A stretch of 64,000 bases of DNA from Piscinibacter sp. HJYY11 (GCF_016735515.1 NZ_JAERQZ010000001.1:4080746-4144745); one strand, 5' to 3'; positions 25,752-34,985 are shown, counted from the first letter of the stretch. The notes: generated from the sequence alone by a model not told the origin. Made by a program: numbers and translations.

Positions 25752-26548
25752 ATCCCATTCCCTCCCGCCCCTGGCCCGAGCTGCCCATCGAACACGCGCG
25801 CTCGGTGCTGGGCGTCTTGACCGACATCGACGACACGCTCACCACCACCGGCGCGATCACCGGTGACGCACTGAAAGCCCTGCACGACCTGCAGGCGGCT
25901 GGCATCCCCGTCATCGCGATCACCGGCCGGCCGATGGGCTGGAGCGAGCCCTTCGCGCGCCAGTGGCCGATCGCCGCCATCGTGGCCGAGAACGGCTCGG
26001 TGGCACTCTTTCGCGAAGGTGGCGAGCTGCGCATCGAATACGCGCAGGACGCACACACCCGCGAGCACAACGCGCGCCGCCTGCGCGAGGTGGCGGCACG
26101 GGTGGTGCGCGAAGTGCCCGGTGCGACGCTCGCGCAAGACAGCGCCGGCCGCGCCACCGACATCGCCGTCGACCACAGCGAATTCGTGCAGCTCGACCAG
26201 GCCCGCATCGACCAGGTGGTGGCGGTGATGCGTGAAGAGGGCATGACGGCCACCGTCAGCTCGATCCACATCAACGGCTGGTTCGGCGACCACACCAAGC
26301 TCTCGGGCGCACGCTGGATCGTGCAGCGGCTCCTCAAGCGCGAGCTCGATGCCGAACACGAGCGCTGGGTCTACGTGGGCGACTCCACCAACGACCAGCT
26401 GATGTTCGGGCACTTCCCCCTGAGCGTGGGCGTGGCCAACCTCGTGCACTTCCGCGAGCAGTTGCACACCTGGCCGACCTACCTCACGGTGGGCGAACGC
26501 GGGCAGGGCTTCGCGCAGGTGGCGCAGGCGCTGCTGGCCGCGCGCTGA
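25748..26548 (+). CDS. HAD-IIB family phosphatase
   Basis: Haloacid-dehalogenase-type hydrolase of 266 residues. Motif I is D26-I-D28-DT (GVLTDIDDTLTTTG) with the nucleophile D26; motif II is AITGRP, and motif IV is YVGDSTNDQLMF near residue 215. The cap between residues 90 and 180 is of the C2B type, as in Cof, sucrose-phosphate and mannosyl-3-phosphoglycerate phosphatases. ATGA overlap with the TetR gene and a 4-base gap to the next MFS gene place it within one operon. The substrate is probably a sugar phosphate; not determined. Confidence 0.85.
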   Translation: MNPIPSRPWPELPIEHARSVLGVLTDIDDTLTTTGAITGDALKALHDLQAAGIPVIAITGRPMGWSEPFARQWPIAAIVAENGSVALFREGGELRIEYAQDAHTREHNARRLREVAARVVREVPGATLAQDSAGRATDIAVDHSEFVQLDQARIDQVVAVMREEGMTATVSSIHINGWFGDHTKLSGARWIVQRLLKRELDAEHERWVYVGDSTNDQLMFGHFPLSVGVANLVHFREQLHTWPTYLTVGERGQGFAQVAQALLAAR

Positions 26549-26552
26549 AGGC

Positions 26553-27737
26553 ATGGGCAGCACACGACCCTTGCCACCACTTGCCATCGCCACCGCGCTG
26601 GCGCTCGGCGCCGCGGTGTCGCTCGGGCTCGCACGTTTCTCGTATGCGCTGCTGCTGCCGCCGATGCGGGCCGACCTCGCCTGGAGCTACCTCACCGCCG
26701 GGGCGATGAACACCGCCAATGCCGCCGGCTACCTGCTGGGTGCGCTGCTGATGCCGCGTGCGCTCGCGCACTGGGGAGCGCGGCCCCTGCTGATCGCCGG
26801 CAGCGTCTCGGCGGCGGGCCTGCTCGCGGCGCACGGCCTGGCGCGCGCCGACAACACGCTCTATGCGCTGCGACTGCTCACCGGCGTGGCGAGTGCCGCG
26901 ACCTTCGTGTCAGGTGGCCTGCTTGCAGCGCGCCTCACCGGCGCACCCTCGGGCCTCGTGCTCGGCATCTACTACGGCGGCACGGGCGCCGGCATCATCG
27001 CCTCGGCTCTGCTCGTGCCGCCGCTGGTGGCCTTGCCCGATGGGCACGGCTGGCGCTGGGCGTGGGCCGCGCTCGGTGCCGTCGCGCTGCTGGCCACGCT
27101 GGTCGCGGCGCGTGCGACCCGCGGGGTGGGCAGCGCTGCGGCGGCGGCTTCGGCGGCGCACGGCCCCTCGGGGTGGACGCGCCTCGGCTTCGGCCTGGCG
27201 TCGTACTTCCTCTTCGGCCTGGGCTACATCGGCTACATGACCTTCGTGGTGACGCTGCTGCGCGAGCAGCAGATGAGCCATGGCTTCATCACCGTCTTCT
27301 ACGGCGCGCTGGGGGCGGGCGTGATCGCGTCGTCGTTCGTCTGGGCCGGGCTCCTGCAACGGCACCGCAGCGGTCGGCCGATGGCGGTGCTCAACGGCGT
27401 GCTCACCGTCGCGACCGTGCTGCCGGTGCTGAGCACGCACCCGCTGGCCGTGCTGGCCTCGGGCGTGCTCTTCGGCGGCGTGTTCCTGTCGGTCGTGGCG
27501 TCGACCACGGCCCTGGTGCGGCACAACCTCGCGGCGGCGGCCTGGCCGGCCGGCATCGCCGCGTTCACCATCGTGTTTGCGGCGGGGCAGATCGTGGGCC
27601 CGAGCCTCGTCGGCTGGCTGGCCGACGGGGCGGGCGGCCTGCGCGCAGGCCTCGCCGTGTCGGCCGGGGTGCTGGCCCTGGGTGCACTTCTGGCCTCCTG
27701 CCAGCGTGCCTTGCCGATGACGGAGCAGACTCCATGA
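26553..27737 (+). CDS. MFS transporter, YbfB family
   Basis: Transporter of 394 residues in the YbfB/YjiJ MFS branch, with about 12 helices. It begins IATALALGAAVSLGLARFSYALLLPPMRADL, the family signature, and continues GAMNTANAAGYLLGALL. It is the second MFS protein of the operon, different in subfamily from the first, so the two are unlikely to be recent duplicates. It starts 4 bases after the HAD stop and overlaps the metallo-hydrolase gene by ATGA. The substrate is unknown. Confidence 0.85.
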   Translation: MGSTRPLPPLAIATALALGAAVSLGLARFSYALLLPPMRADLAWSYLTAGAMNTANAAGYLLGALLMPRALAHWGARPLLIAGSVSAAGLLAAHGLARADNTLYALRLLTGVASAATFVSGGLLAARLTGAPSGLVLGIYYGGTGAGIIASALLVPPLVALPDGHGWRWAWAALGAVALLATLVAARATRGVGSAAAAASAAHGPSGWTRLGFGLASYFLFGLGYIGYMTFVVTLLREQQMSHGFITVFYGALGAGVIASSFVWAGLLQRHRSGRPMAVLNGVLTVATVLPVLSTHPLAVLASGVLFGGVFLSVVASTTALVRHNLAAAAWPAGIAAFTIVFAAGQIVGPSLVGWLADGAGGLRAGLAVSAGVLALGALLASCQRALPMTEQTP

Positions 27738-28678
27738 GCATCAACCTGCGTGACGATCCCGCCTTGTCCGGCCTCACCGTCTTCGAGCGCGGCTGGCTGT
27801 CGTCGAACAACGTGCTGATCCACGCGCAGGGCGACGAGCCCGGCGCCGTGCTCGTCGACAGCGGCCACGTCTCACACGCGGCGCAGACCGAAGCGCTGCT
27901 GCGCCACGCGCTGCAGGGCCGGCCGCTTGCGCGCATCGTCAACACGCACCTGCACTCCGACCACTGCGGCGGCAATGCCACGCTGCAGCGGGCCTTCGGT
28001 GCGCGGGTGATCACGCCCCCCGGCCAGGCCGAGGCGGTGCGGCGCTGGGACGAAGAGGCGCTGAGCTATGCGCCGACCGGCCAGCGCTGCGAACGCTTCA
28101 CATTGCACGGCACGCTGTCGCCCGGCGAGGTGCTGCAGGCCGGTGGGCGGCGCTTCGAGGTGATGGCCGCGCCGGGGCACGACCCCGAATCGGTCATCCT
28201 CTTCGACGCGGCGAATGGCCTCTTGATCTCGGCCGATGCGCTGTGGGAGAACGGCTTCGGTGTCGTCTTCCCCGAGCTCGAAGGCGAGGCCGCGTTCGCC
28301 GACGTGGGCCGTGTGCTCGACGTGATCGAGCGCCTGCCCGTGCGCCTGGTCGTGCCGGGCCACGGCGGGCCGTTCACCGACGTCACCGCGGCACTCGCCC
28401 GCGCGCGTGCGCGGCTGGCGGCGTTCGTCAACGATCCGCAGCGCCACTCGCGCTATGCGGCCAAGGTGCTGGTGAGCTACCACCTGATGGAAGTGCAGGG
28501 CGAGACGCTGGCGCAGCTGCGCGAGTGGGTGGCCCGCACGCGCTACTTTGCGAGCGTCTGGACGCGTGCCGGGCAGGGCGAAGCCCCGTCACCGGCCGAC
28601 TGGGGCGAAGCGCTGGCGCGCGAGCTGGTCGCCAGTGGTGCGGCGCGCTGGGACGGCGAGCGGCTGCTGGCCGGTTGA
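27734..28678 (+). CDS. Metallo-beta-lactamase-fold hydrolase
   Basis: Cytoplasmic MBL-fold protein of 314 residues. The zinc motif is H72-L-H74-S-D76-H77 (NTHLHSDHCGG), with further ligands expected in AAPGHDPESV and at the C-terminal VVPGHGGPF. The C-terminal 90 residues form a helical extension as in the group that includes glyoxalase II-like and RNase-unrelated hydrolases. It is the last gene of the five-gene operon and overlaps the second MFS gene. The thioester or ester substrate is unknown. Confidence 0.87.
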   Translation: MSINLRDDPALSGLTVFERGWLSSNNVLIHAQGDEPGAVLVDSGHVSHAAQTEALLRHALQGRPLARIVNTHLHSDHCGGNATLQRAFGARVITPPGQAEAVRRWDEEALSYAPTGQRCERFTLHGTLSPGEVLQAGGRRFEVMAAPGHDPESVILFDAANGLLISADALWENGFGVVFPELEGEAAFADVGRVLDVIERLPVRLVVPGHGGPFTDVTAALARARARLAAFVNDPQRHSRYAAKVLVSYHLMEVQGETLAQLREWVARTRYFASVWTRAGQGEAPSPADWGEALARELVASGAARWDGERLLAG

Positions 28679-28681
28679 GCC

Positions 28682-29779
28682 TCAATCGAGCGCCAGAAAC
28701 GTCGCCAGGCGTGCGAGGTCCGCGTCGAGCTCGCGGCGAAAGAGCGTGTCTCGCGGCGCGCGGCCGCTGGCGAAGCCGAGCTCGCGCGTGAGGGTGCCGG
28801 TGCCCGTCGAGAGATTGGCCCAGCCGATCACCTGGTCGCGCCACAGCAGCGGCAGCGCGTAGTAGCCGAGCTTGCGCTGCGCGGCGGGTGTGTAGGCCTC
28901 GAACTTGTACGTCCAGCCCCACAGCAGCTCGAAGCGGCGGCGGTCCCAGACGATGGGGTCGAAGGGGGCGAGCAGGCGCACTTCTTCGGCGGGTGCGTGT
29001 CGTGCGGCGCGCGGGTTCTCGTCGGCCGGCCAGTACCAGGTGGTGCCGTCGAGCTGCAGGCTCGCGAGGTGCTCGCGCGCGAGACGCATCGCCGCCTGGG
29101 TCTGCGTCTTCAGGTGCGGTGCGCCGTAGCCGAGCAACCGCGTGAGGTACACGAGGCTCGATGCAGGCAAGGGCGCGTATTTGCGGACGATGAGTTCGAT
29201 CAGCGCGGCGGCACGCAGCGTGCGGCCGGCCGGGCTGTCGTCGCCTTGCGGATGCGCGGCCACTTCGTAGATGCGCGTACCGTTCTCGCGCCGCGCCACG
29301 CGCAGCAGGCCGCGGTAGTGCATGCCGTCGAGCAGCTTGGTGCTCGCGCTGGACGAGCCGCCCCAGTAGTTGGTGACGCGCCCGTGCGCGAAGTGTTCGT
29401 CGACCTCGCGCGGGTGCACCTGGCCGCGCTCGCGCACGAAGGCGAGCACCTCGTTGGCCTGGCGTTTGGTGGTGGGCTTCCAGGGGTGCGCCGCCACGCG
29501 GGGGTGCATCAGGGCGAGGTGCTCGCGCGGCAGGAAGCCGTAGTTGACGAAGCAGTCTTCCTCGACCGGCAGGCGTGCGTAGCGGCGCTCGAGGTCGCCG
29601 GCAAGGTAGCCCTTCACGCGGTGGCGCAGGGTGAGGTCTTGTGCGCGTGCTGGCGCACGGATCGGGTCGGCCTGCACGAAGCCCAGCTTCTGGATCGCAC
29701 GCGCGAGCGTGGTGGGTGTGAAGAGCGTGCGTGCGACGGCGTAGCGGCGAAGGTCGTCGACGGTGAGGGTGGCGGGCAT
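28682..29779 (-). CDS. YcaQ/AlkX-type winged-helix DNA glycosylase homologue
   Basis: Protein of 365 residues of the HTH_42 superfamily, whose members remove alkylated bases or unhook interstrand crosslinks. The family catalytic motif of the YcaQ branch, Q-x-D, is Q36-A-D38 in KLGFVQADPIRAPARAQDL; AlkZ-type members have Q-x-Q instead. Tandem winged helices follow (about residues 90-190), and the C-terminal part has LLAPFDPIVWDRRR and the WGWTYKFEAYTP segment. It ends 3 bases from the convergent metallo-hydrolase gene. The start gives a compact N-terminus; a longer upstream extension is unlikely. Activity is inferred from family. Confidence 0.85.
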   Translation of the reverse strand: MPATLTVDDLRRYAVARTLFTPTTLARAIQKLGFVQADPIRAPARAQDLTLRHRVKGYLAGDLERRYARLPVEEDCFVNYGFLPREHLALMHPRVAAHPWKPTTKRQANEVLAFVRERGQVHPREVDEHFAHGRVTNYWGGSSSASTKLLDGMHYRGLLRVARRENGTRIYEVAAHPQGDDSPAGRTLRAAALIELIVRKYAPLPASSLVYLTRLLGYGAPHLKTQTQAAMRLAREHLASLQLDGTTWYWPADENPRAARHAPAEEVRLLAPFDPIVWDRRRFELLWGWTYKFEAYTPAAQRKLGYYALPLLWRDQVIGWANLSTGTGTLTRELGFASGRAPRDTLFRRELDADLARLATFLALD

Positions 29780-29888
29780 GCGTCGATTCTGTGGTGGGCG
29801 GGGTGCGGATGTACAGGTCCGGAAATGGCATGTCAGCAGGCTTGCAGCTTTCGACACTGCGGACTCCTCAACACACGTGGGAGCACAC

Positions 29889-30653
29889 ATGAAGGCATTG
29901 CAAGACAAGGTGGCATTGGTGACCGGCGCGAGCTCGGGCATCGGGCTCGCGACGGCGCGGCTCTTCGCACGCGAAGGCGCGAAGCTGGTGGTGGCGGCGC
30001 GGCGGCAGGCGCAGTTGAACGCGCTGGTCGACCGCATCGTCACCGAGGGTGGCGACGCCGTCGCACTGGCGGGGGATGTGCGAGACGAGGCGTACGCGCA
30101 GGCGCTCGTCGAGCTCGCGACCCAGCGCTACGGCGGCCTCGACATCGCGTTCAACAATGCCGGCACCTTGGGTGAAGTGGCGCCGATGCCGCAGCTCACA
30201 CGCGAGGCCTGGCAGCACACGCTCGAAGCGAACCTCACGAGCGCCTTCCTCGGCGCGCGGCACCAGGTCCCGGCGATGGTGAAGCGGGGCGGCGGCTCGC
30301 TGATCTTCACCTCGAGCTTTGTCGGCCACACCGTCGGCTTCCCGGGCCTGGCGGCGTATGCGGCGGCCAAGGCGGGCTTGATCGCGCTCGCGCAGGTGAC
30401 GGCAGCCGAGTTCGGCGCGCAGCGCATCCGTGCCAACGCGTTGCTGCCCGGCGGCACCGACACGCCCATGGCCGCACCGCTCGTCGGCACGCCTGAGGCG
30501 CGCGCGGCACTGTCGAGCCTCTTCGCGCTCAAGCGCATCGCGGCGCCGGAGGAGATCGCGCAGGCGGCGCTGTTCCTGGCGAGCGATGCATCGTCGTTCG
30601 TCACCGGCACCGCGCTGCTGGCCGACGGTGGGGTGTCGATCAACCGCAGTTGA
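29889..30653 (+). CDS. SDR-family oxidoreductase
   Basis: Short-chain dehydrogenase of 254 residues. The cofactor loop is TGASSGIGLA near residue 14, NNAG at about residue 92, the catalytic serine lies in FTSSFVGH, and Y157-type AAYAAAKAG supplies the Tyr-x-x-x-Lys pair. The C-terminus SSFVTGTALLADGGVSIN is typical of classical SDRs. GGAG lies 6 bases before the ATG. It stands alone between the divergent glycosylase homologue and an AhpD-like gene. The substrate is not predictable. Confidence 0.9.
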   Translation: MKALQDKVALVTGASSGIGLATARLFAREGAKLVVAARRQAQLNALVDRIVTEGGDAVALAGDVRDEAYAQALVELATQRYGGLDIAFNNAGTLGEVAPMPQLTREAWQHTLEANLTSAFLGARHQVPAMVKRGGGSLIFTSSFVGHTVGFPGLAAYAAAKAGLIALAQVTAAEFGAQRIRANALLPGGTDTPMAAPLVGTPEARAALSSLFALKRIAAPEEIAQAALFLASDASSFVTGTALLADGGVSINRS

Positions 30654-30696
30654 GGTTTGGGGCGGCCGGACTTCTTGCTTTACTTTTCGTAGCGGC

Positions 30697-30710
30697 GCCA
30701 CTAGAGTGGC
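30697..30710. promoter_or_regulatory. 14-base palindrome over a candidate -10 box
   Basis: GCCACT-AG-AGTGGC is a perfect inverted repeat 30 bases before the following AhpD-like gene. It overlaps a possible promoter, TTTACT (30679-30684) and TAGAGT (30702-30707), separated by 17 bases, so it may be a repressor site. No regulator gene is adjacent. Confidence 0.45.
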
Positions 30711-30740
30711 TGCTATGAAAACAGAAGCAAGGAGCTTCCA

Positions 30741-31301
30741 ATGACGGTCGCCACAGCACGCATCGCCCCCGCGGCGCCACCCTTCCCGCCCGAGGTCCAG
30801 GCCGCCATCGACCGCATCATGCCGCCCGGCATGCCGCCGCTGGTGCTCTTCACCACGCTGGCACGCGATCCGCGGCTCTTCGGCAAGTTCTTCGCCGGCG
30901 GCTTGCTCGACCGTGGCCACCTCACGCTGCGCCAGCGCGAGCTTGTGATCCATCGCACCACGGCGCTGTGCGGCTCGGAGTACGAGTGGGGCGTGCACGT
31001 GCGCGGCTTCGCCGCCAAGGCCGGGCTCGACGGTGCGCAGCTCGCCTCGACCGTGCATGGCAGTGCCGACGACGCCTGCTGGAGCGACGAGGACCGCGTG
31101 CTGATCCGCCTGTGCGACGCACTGCACCACGGCTGCGAGGTCGACGATGCGCTGTGGGCCTCGCTGCGCGCCCGGTTCAGCGAGCCGGCGTGCCTGGAGC
31201 TCTTGATGCTGTGTGGCTTCTACCGCACGGTCGCCTACCTGACCAACGCGCTGCGCCTGCCGCTCGAGGCCGGTGCTGCGCGCTTTCCCGAGGGTGAGTG
31301 A
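30741..31301 (+). CDS. Carboxymuconolactone decarboxylase-family (AhpD-like) protein
   Basis: Protein of 186 residues of the AhpD-like superfamily, of the longer, one-cysteine type. The characteristic helix is LTLRQRELVIHRTTALCGSEYEWGVH with C77 and H86; the CxxC disulfide of the ECF41-linked paralogue is absent. GGAG lies 7 bases before the ATG. It is a single gene behind a small palindrome. Such proteins are usually of unknown function; some act in detoxification or lactone metabolism. Confidence 0.85.
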   Translation: MTVATARIAPAAPPFPPEVQAAIDRIMPPGMPPLVLFTTLARDPRLFGKFFAGGLLDRGHLTLRQRELVIHRTTALCGSEYEWGVHVRGFAAKAGLDGAQLASTVHGSADDACWSDEDRVLIRLCDALHHGCEVDDALWASLRARFSEPACLELLMLCGFYRTVAYLTNALRLPLEAGAARFPEGE

Positions 31302-31372
31302 TCCATCCTCCCTTGTTCTAAGGAGGTGAAAGAGCGCTCCCGCACGAGGCGCCATGAGAACATCCGAGCCTC

Positions 31373-32029
31373 ATGGAGCCCATCACCGTCGCCCTGGTCG
31401 AAGACGATGCCCGCGTGCGCGAGCGCTTCCAGCGCGTCATCGCCGCGGAGCCCACCTTGCGCCTGCTGCATGCCGCCGGCACCGCGCAGGAGCTGCTGAC
31501 CTGGTTTGCCGAAAACGCGGTCGACGTGCTGCTCGTCGACCTGGGCCTGCCCGACACGCCCGGCCTGGAGGTGATCCGCCAGGCGCGGCGCATGCAGCCG
31601 GCCTGTGCGGTGATGGTGATCACGATGTTTGCCGACGAGGCCAACATGCTGCAGGCCTTCGAGGCCGGCGCCGGTGGCTACCTGCTGAAAGACGGTACCG
31701 AGGCCGACCTTGCGGCGCACGTGCTGAGCCTGCATGGCGGCGGCTCGCCGATGTCGCCCATCATCGCCCGCCAGCTGCTCGTGCGCTGGCAGGCCAGCGC
31801 ACCACCGACGGCGCCCCGCGTGGGCGTGCCGGTGGCGCTGTCGAAGCGCGAATCGGAAGTGCTCGACCTTATCGCCCGCGGCTTCATCTACCCCGAGATC
31901 GCCCAGCAGATGGGCCTGTCGGTCAGCACCATCCAGACCCACGTGCGCAACATCTACGGCAAGCTCGACGTGCACAACAAGACCGAGGCCGTGTTCGAGG
32001 CGCGGCAGCTGGGGCTTCTTCGCGGTTGA
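31373..32029 (+). CDS. LuxR/NarL-type response regulator
   Basis: Two-component response regulator of 218 residues. The receiver has the acidic pair in VEDDARV, the phospho-accepting D56 (VDLGLPD), T in VITMFAD and K in YLLKDGTEA. The output domain is a LuxR-type helix-turn-helix (LSKRESEVLDLIARGFIYPEIAQ and STIQTHVRNIYGKL). It lies 13 bases before the sensor kinase gene on the same strand, so the two form a cognate pair. A weak CCTCC/GGAGG hairpin lies just upstream. Confidence 0.92.
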   Translation: MEPITVALVEDDARVRERFQRVIAAEPTLRLLHAAGTAQELLTWFAENAVDVLLVDLGLPDTPGLEVIRQARRMQPACAVMVITMFADEANMLQAFEAGAGGYLLKDGTEADLAAHVLSLHGGGSPMSPIIARQLLVRWQASAPPTAPRVGVPVALSKRESEVLDLIARGFIYPEIAQQMGLSVSTIQTHVRNIYGKLDVHNKTEAVFEARQLGLLRG

Positions 32030-32042
32030 TGGTGCGCAAGGG

Positions 32043-33875
32043 ATGATGCGCGCCCTGTTCGTGTGGCTGGGCCTCTGCCTGGCGCTGTGCGCCGCACCTG
32101 CTGCCGCGGCCGACACCGTGATCACGCTCGACCGCGCCCAGGCCAGCCTGCACCCCGACGGCCTGAAGCCGCGCGATGGCGAGGTCGACCTCGCGCGCCG
32201 CTGGGACATCGACTTCCCGGGCCGCGACGGCCGCGCCACCTATCGGCTGGCCTTGCCGCCCCGCGCGCACGAGGAGCCGATGGCGCTGCTCTTCTCGCGC
32301 GTGGGCAACCAGGTGCTGGTGCAGGTCAACGGGGTGACGGTGCAGCGCCTGGGCACGCTGGGCGATCCGCTCTTCAATGCGGCGAAGACGCCCTACCTCG
32401 TCAGCGTGCCCGCATCGCTGCTGCACGCCGACCGACCCAACGAGTTGCGGGTCGACGTGACCATCCAGCGCCAGCGCTGGGGCGGCCTGTCGCTGGTGCT
32501 CTACGGCACGCAGGCGGCGGTGGAACCGCTCTACGACCAGCAGCGGCGCTGGCGCCATTTTTCGGCGGTGATCTTTGCGGTGAGCCTCACCGTGATGGGC
32601 GGGCTGGCCGGCGTGCTGTGGTGGCGCCAGCGTGACCCGCTGTATGGCTGCTTCAGTGCGGCGGCCTTCCTCGGCGTCGTGCGCAACCTCGACCAGGTCT
32701 GGCCCGACGTGCCGGTGTGGTGGCCGCTCTGGGGGGGCATCGCGGGGGTGGCGTACATCTGCCACCTGGCGCTGATCTGCCGCTTCGCGCTGCTGGCGCT
32801 TGGCGCTGCGCCGGCGTGGACAGGGCGTGCCATCTACTTCGTGATGGGGCTTGCCTCGGTGCTGTCGATCGCCTCGTTTGCGCTCGCGAAGCCGATGCTC
32901 TACACCGCCGGGCTGGCCCTGCTGGTGCCGGTGGGCCTGACCACGCTCGCAATCATCGTGCGTGCGGCCTTCCAAGGGCGGGGTCGCTTCGGCTGGCTGC
33001 TCGTGGTGGCGGCGGTCATCGCGGTGGGCGCCGGCATCTACGACCTGAGCTTCGTGCGCTTCAGCCACTCGACCGGCCTGCGCAACAACCTCACCCCGCA
33101 CGCGATCTTCCTCTTCGTGCTGATCATGGCGGGGCTGGTGGCCGAGCGCTACAGCCGCTCGGTGGCCGATTACCGTGCACTCAATGCCAACCTCGCGCAG
33201 CGTGTCGCCGAGCGCGAGCAGCAACTGCACCAGGCCTTCGGCGACCTGCAGAAGCAGCAGCAGGAGCAAGCCGTGCTCACCGAGCGCCAGCGCATCATGC
33301 GCGAGATCCACGATGGCGTGGGCTCGCAGCTGGTGGGCCTCTTGAGCATGGTCGGCCAGCGAAACACCGACCCGCAGGTGCTGGAAGAGCACGTGAAGCA
33401 GGCGCTCGACGAGATGCGCATGGCCGTCGACTCCCTCCAGCCGGTGCATGGGGACCTGGTGGCGGTGCTGGCGACCTTGCGCTATCGCCTCCAACCGCGC
33501 CTGGCCGCTGCGGGCGTGCAGGTGCGCTGGGACGTGTCGCAACTGCCGACCCTGCCGCAGCTGTCACCGCAGTCGGTGCTGCAGGTGCAGCGCATCCTGC
33601 TCGAAGGGTTCACGAATGTGCTGAAGCATGCGCGCGCCACCGAGGTGGCGGTGCAGGCGCAATTAGTCGAGGCCGAGGAGGGCGCCGCGATCGAGCTCTC
33701 GCTGACCGACAACGGCGTGGGCCTGCCGGAGCAGCGCGAAGGGGCCGGTCATGGGGTGTCCAACATGCAATCGCGTGCGACCAGCATCGGGGCGCTGTTG
33801 CGTGTGGAGCCGGGCGTGGAGGGCGGCACGGCGGTGGTGCTGCACTGGCCGCTGCAGGCGGCCGGCAGGGCCTGA
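32043..33875 (+). CDS. Membrane sensor histidine kinase with 7TM-type sensor
   Basis: Kinase of 610 residues. A signal peptide (residues 1-24) precedes a periplasmic beta-rich domain of about 150 residues (DTVITLDRAQASLHPDG to LYGTQAAVEP), then seven predicted membrane helices (about 180-390) as in 7TMR-DISM proteins. After a coiled coil rich in glutamine, the HisKA_3 domain has H423 in RQRIMREIHDGVGS, and the ATPase domain has the N box in EGFTNVLKHARA and DNGVGLPEQ. It is the partner of the preceding regulator. DISM-type periplasmic domains often bind carbohydrates; ligand unknown. Confidence 0.9.
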   Translation: MMRALFVWLGLCLALCAAPAAAADTVITLDRAQASLHPDGLKPRDGEVDLARRWDIDFPGRDGRATYRLALPPRAHEEPMALLFSRVGNQVLVQVNGVTVQRLGTLGDPLFNAAKTPYLVSVPASLLHADRPNELRVDVTIQRQRWGGLSLVLYGTQAAVEPLYDQQRRWRHFSAVIFAVSLTVMGGLAGVLWWRQRDPLYGCFSAAAFLGVVRNLDQVWPDVPVWWPLWGGIAGVAYICHLALICRFALLALGAAPAWTGRAIYFVMGLASVLSIASFALAKPMLYTAGLALLVPVGLTTLAIIVRAAFQGRGRFGWLLVVAAVIAVGAGIYDLSFVRFSHSTGLRNNLTPHAIFLFVLIMAGLVAERYSRSVADYRALNANLAQRVAEREQQLHQAFGDLQKQQQEQAVLTERQRIMREIHDGVGSQLVGLLSMVGQRNTDPQVLEEHVKQALDEMRMAVDSLQPVHGDLVAVLATLRYRLQPRLAAAGVQVRWDVSQLPTLPQLSPQSVLQVQRILLEGFTNVLKHARATEVAVQAQLVEAEEGAAIELSLTDNGVGLPEQREGAGHGVSNMQSRATSIGALLRVEPGVEGGTAVVLHWPLQAAGRA

Positions 33876-33912
33876 GCGCCCGTTGGTGGGCCGGTCGGGC
33901 TGACGAAGCCCA

Positions 33913-33948
33913 GCGAGGACTTGCCGGTACCGGCCGACAAGCCCTCGC
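33913..33948. terminator. GC-rich hairpin between convergent genes
   Basis: GCGAGG-a-CTTG pairs with CAAG-c-CCTCGC around an inner palindrome CCGGTACCGG (33924-33933). It follows the kinase gene by about 40 bases and precedes the end of the convergent AraC gene. No T-run is seen, so termination would be Rho-assisted if it terminates at all. Confidence 0.4.
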
Positions 33949-34082
33949 CGCTTCCCCCTCTACCTCACACGTACCAGGCCGGACCGGACGGCCCATCATT
34001 CGCGTGAGCCGATCTCGACCTGCCTCGCACGTGCTCTCCCTTGCACTTCTCTTGGCGTGACAGCGATGTATCGGCGCTGATC

Positions 34083-34985
34083 CTAGTGACGCGGGTCCCA
34101 ACGGTCTTGAACGTTTCGGCCTGCGCCGCCCGGCGGGGTGCTGCGCCCGATGAGCGACGCTTCCATCGGCACTGCGGGTGTGAAGCCCCCATAGCGACGG
34201 AATTCACGGTTCATGTGGGCCTGGTCGCTGTAGCCGGCTTCTGCGGCCACCTCGCTCGGGCGTGCGCCGGGTTCGCGCATCAGCATCATGGCGCGGTGAA
34301 AGCGCACGATGCTCGCAAGGCTGCGCAAGGGCACGCCCACCGCTTCGAGCACTTCGCGCCGCAGCGCACGCTCGGAGACACCGAGTTGCCGGCACAGCAG
34401 CTTGAGGTCCGGCCGCTGCGGTGCACTGCGCAGCAGGCGCACGGCCTCGGCAGCGAGCACTTGCCCGGGAGTCGTGCGCGCCTGCTGCAGCAGCTCCCGT
34501 GCGGTCGACACCAGCATCTGCTTGAGCTCGATGAGACTGCGGCAACGCTTCAGGCGATCAGCATGCAGCGGGAGCAGCGCGTCGGCCTCGTCGTGCAGAA
34601 GTTCACGGTCGCGCAGCAGCTTGGGTGAGATGCCGAGGCACGCGCCGGCCCACCCCAGCTTGAATCGCAGGCCGAGCAGGCCGGTGCCGGCCTGGGCGGG
34701 CACACCGCGCACGTCGAGCGTCGGGCCGGCGATCACGAGGCGGGGGCGCGAGATGGTGTCGTGGTCGGCTTCGAGGTGGAAGCGCACCACGATGTCGGTG
34801 CGACCGTCGGGCAGCACCCGCTGCAGATCGGGGCCGCTCGCGACGAAGACCCACAGCGCTTCCACACGCTCCGCATCCAGGCCGTCGAGCGGCAGCTCGG
34901 TGTAGGGAATCAGGGGAGGCTGGGGCACGGGGACACTCGCGAGACTGCTGCAAAAAGTGTATGAACGTGCGCTTCGCGGCCCCAT
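34083..34985 (-). CDS. AraC-family transcriptional regulator
   Basis: Regulator of about 300 residues. The N-terminal domain (ELPLDGLDAERVEALWVFVASGPDLQRVLPDGRTDIVVRF) is of the DUF6597/AraC sensor type found in many proteobacterial regulators; the C-terminal helix-turn-helix pair is in DLKLLCRQLGVSERALRREV and RPSEVAAEAGYSDQAHMNREF. Start is uncertain: ATG at 34985 is used, but a GTG at 34928 (beginning VPQPPLIPYTEL) is also possible. No obvious target gene is divergent from it; metK lies upstream on the same strand with its own terminator. Confidence 0.78.
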   Translation of the reverse strand: MGPRSARSYTFCSSLASVPVPQPPLIPYTELPLDGLDAERVEALWVFVASGPDLQRVLPDGRTDIVVRFHLEADHDTISRPRLVIAGPTLDVRGVPAQAGTGLLGLRFKLGWAGACLGISPKLLRDRELLHDEADALLPLHADRLKRCRSLIELKQMLVSTARELLQQARTTPGQVLAAEAVRLLRSAPQRPDLKLLCRQLGVSERALRREVLEAVGVPLRSLASIVRFHRAMMLMREPGARPSEVAAEAGYSDQAHMNREFRRYGGFTPAVPMEASLIGRSTPPGGAGRNVQDRWDPRH

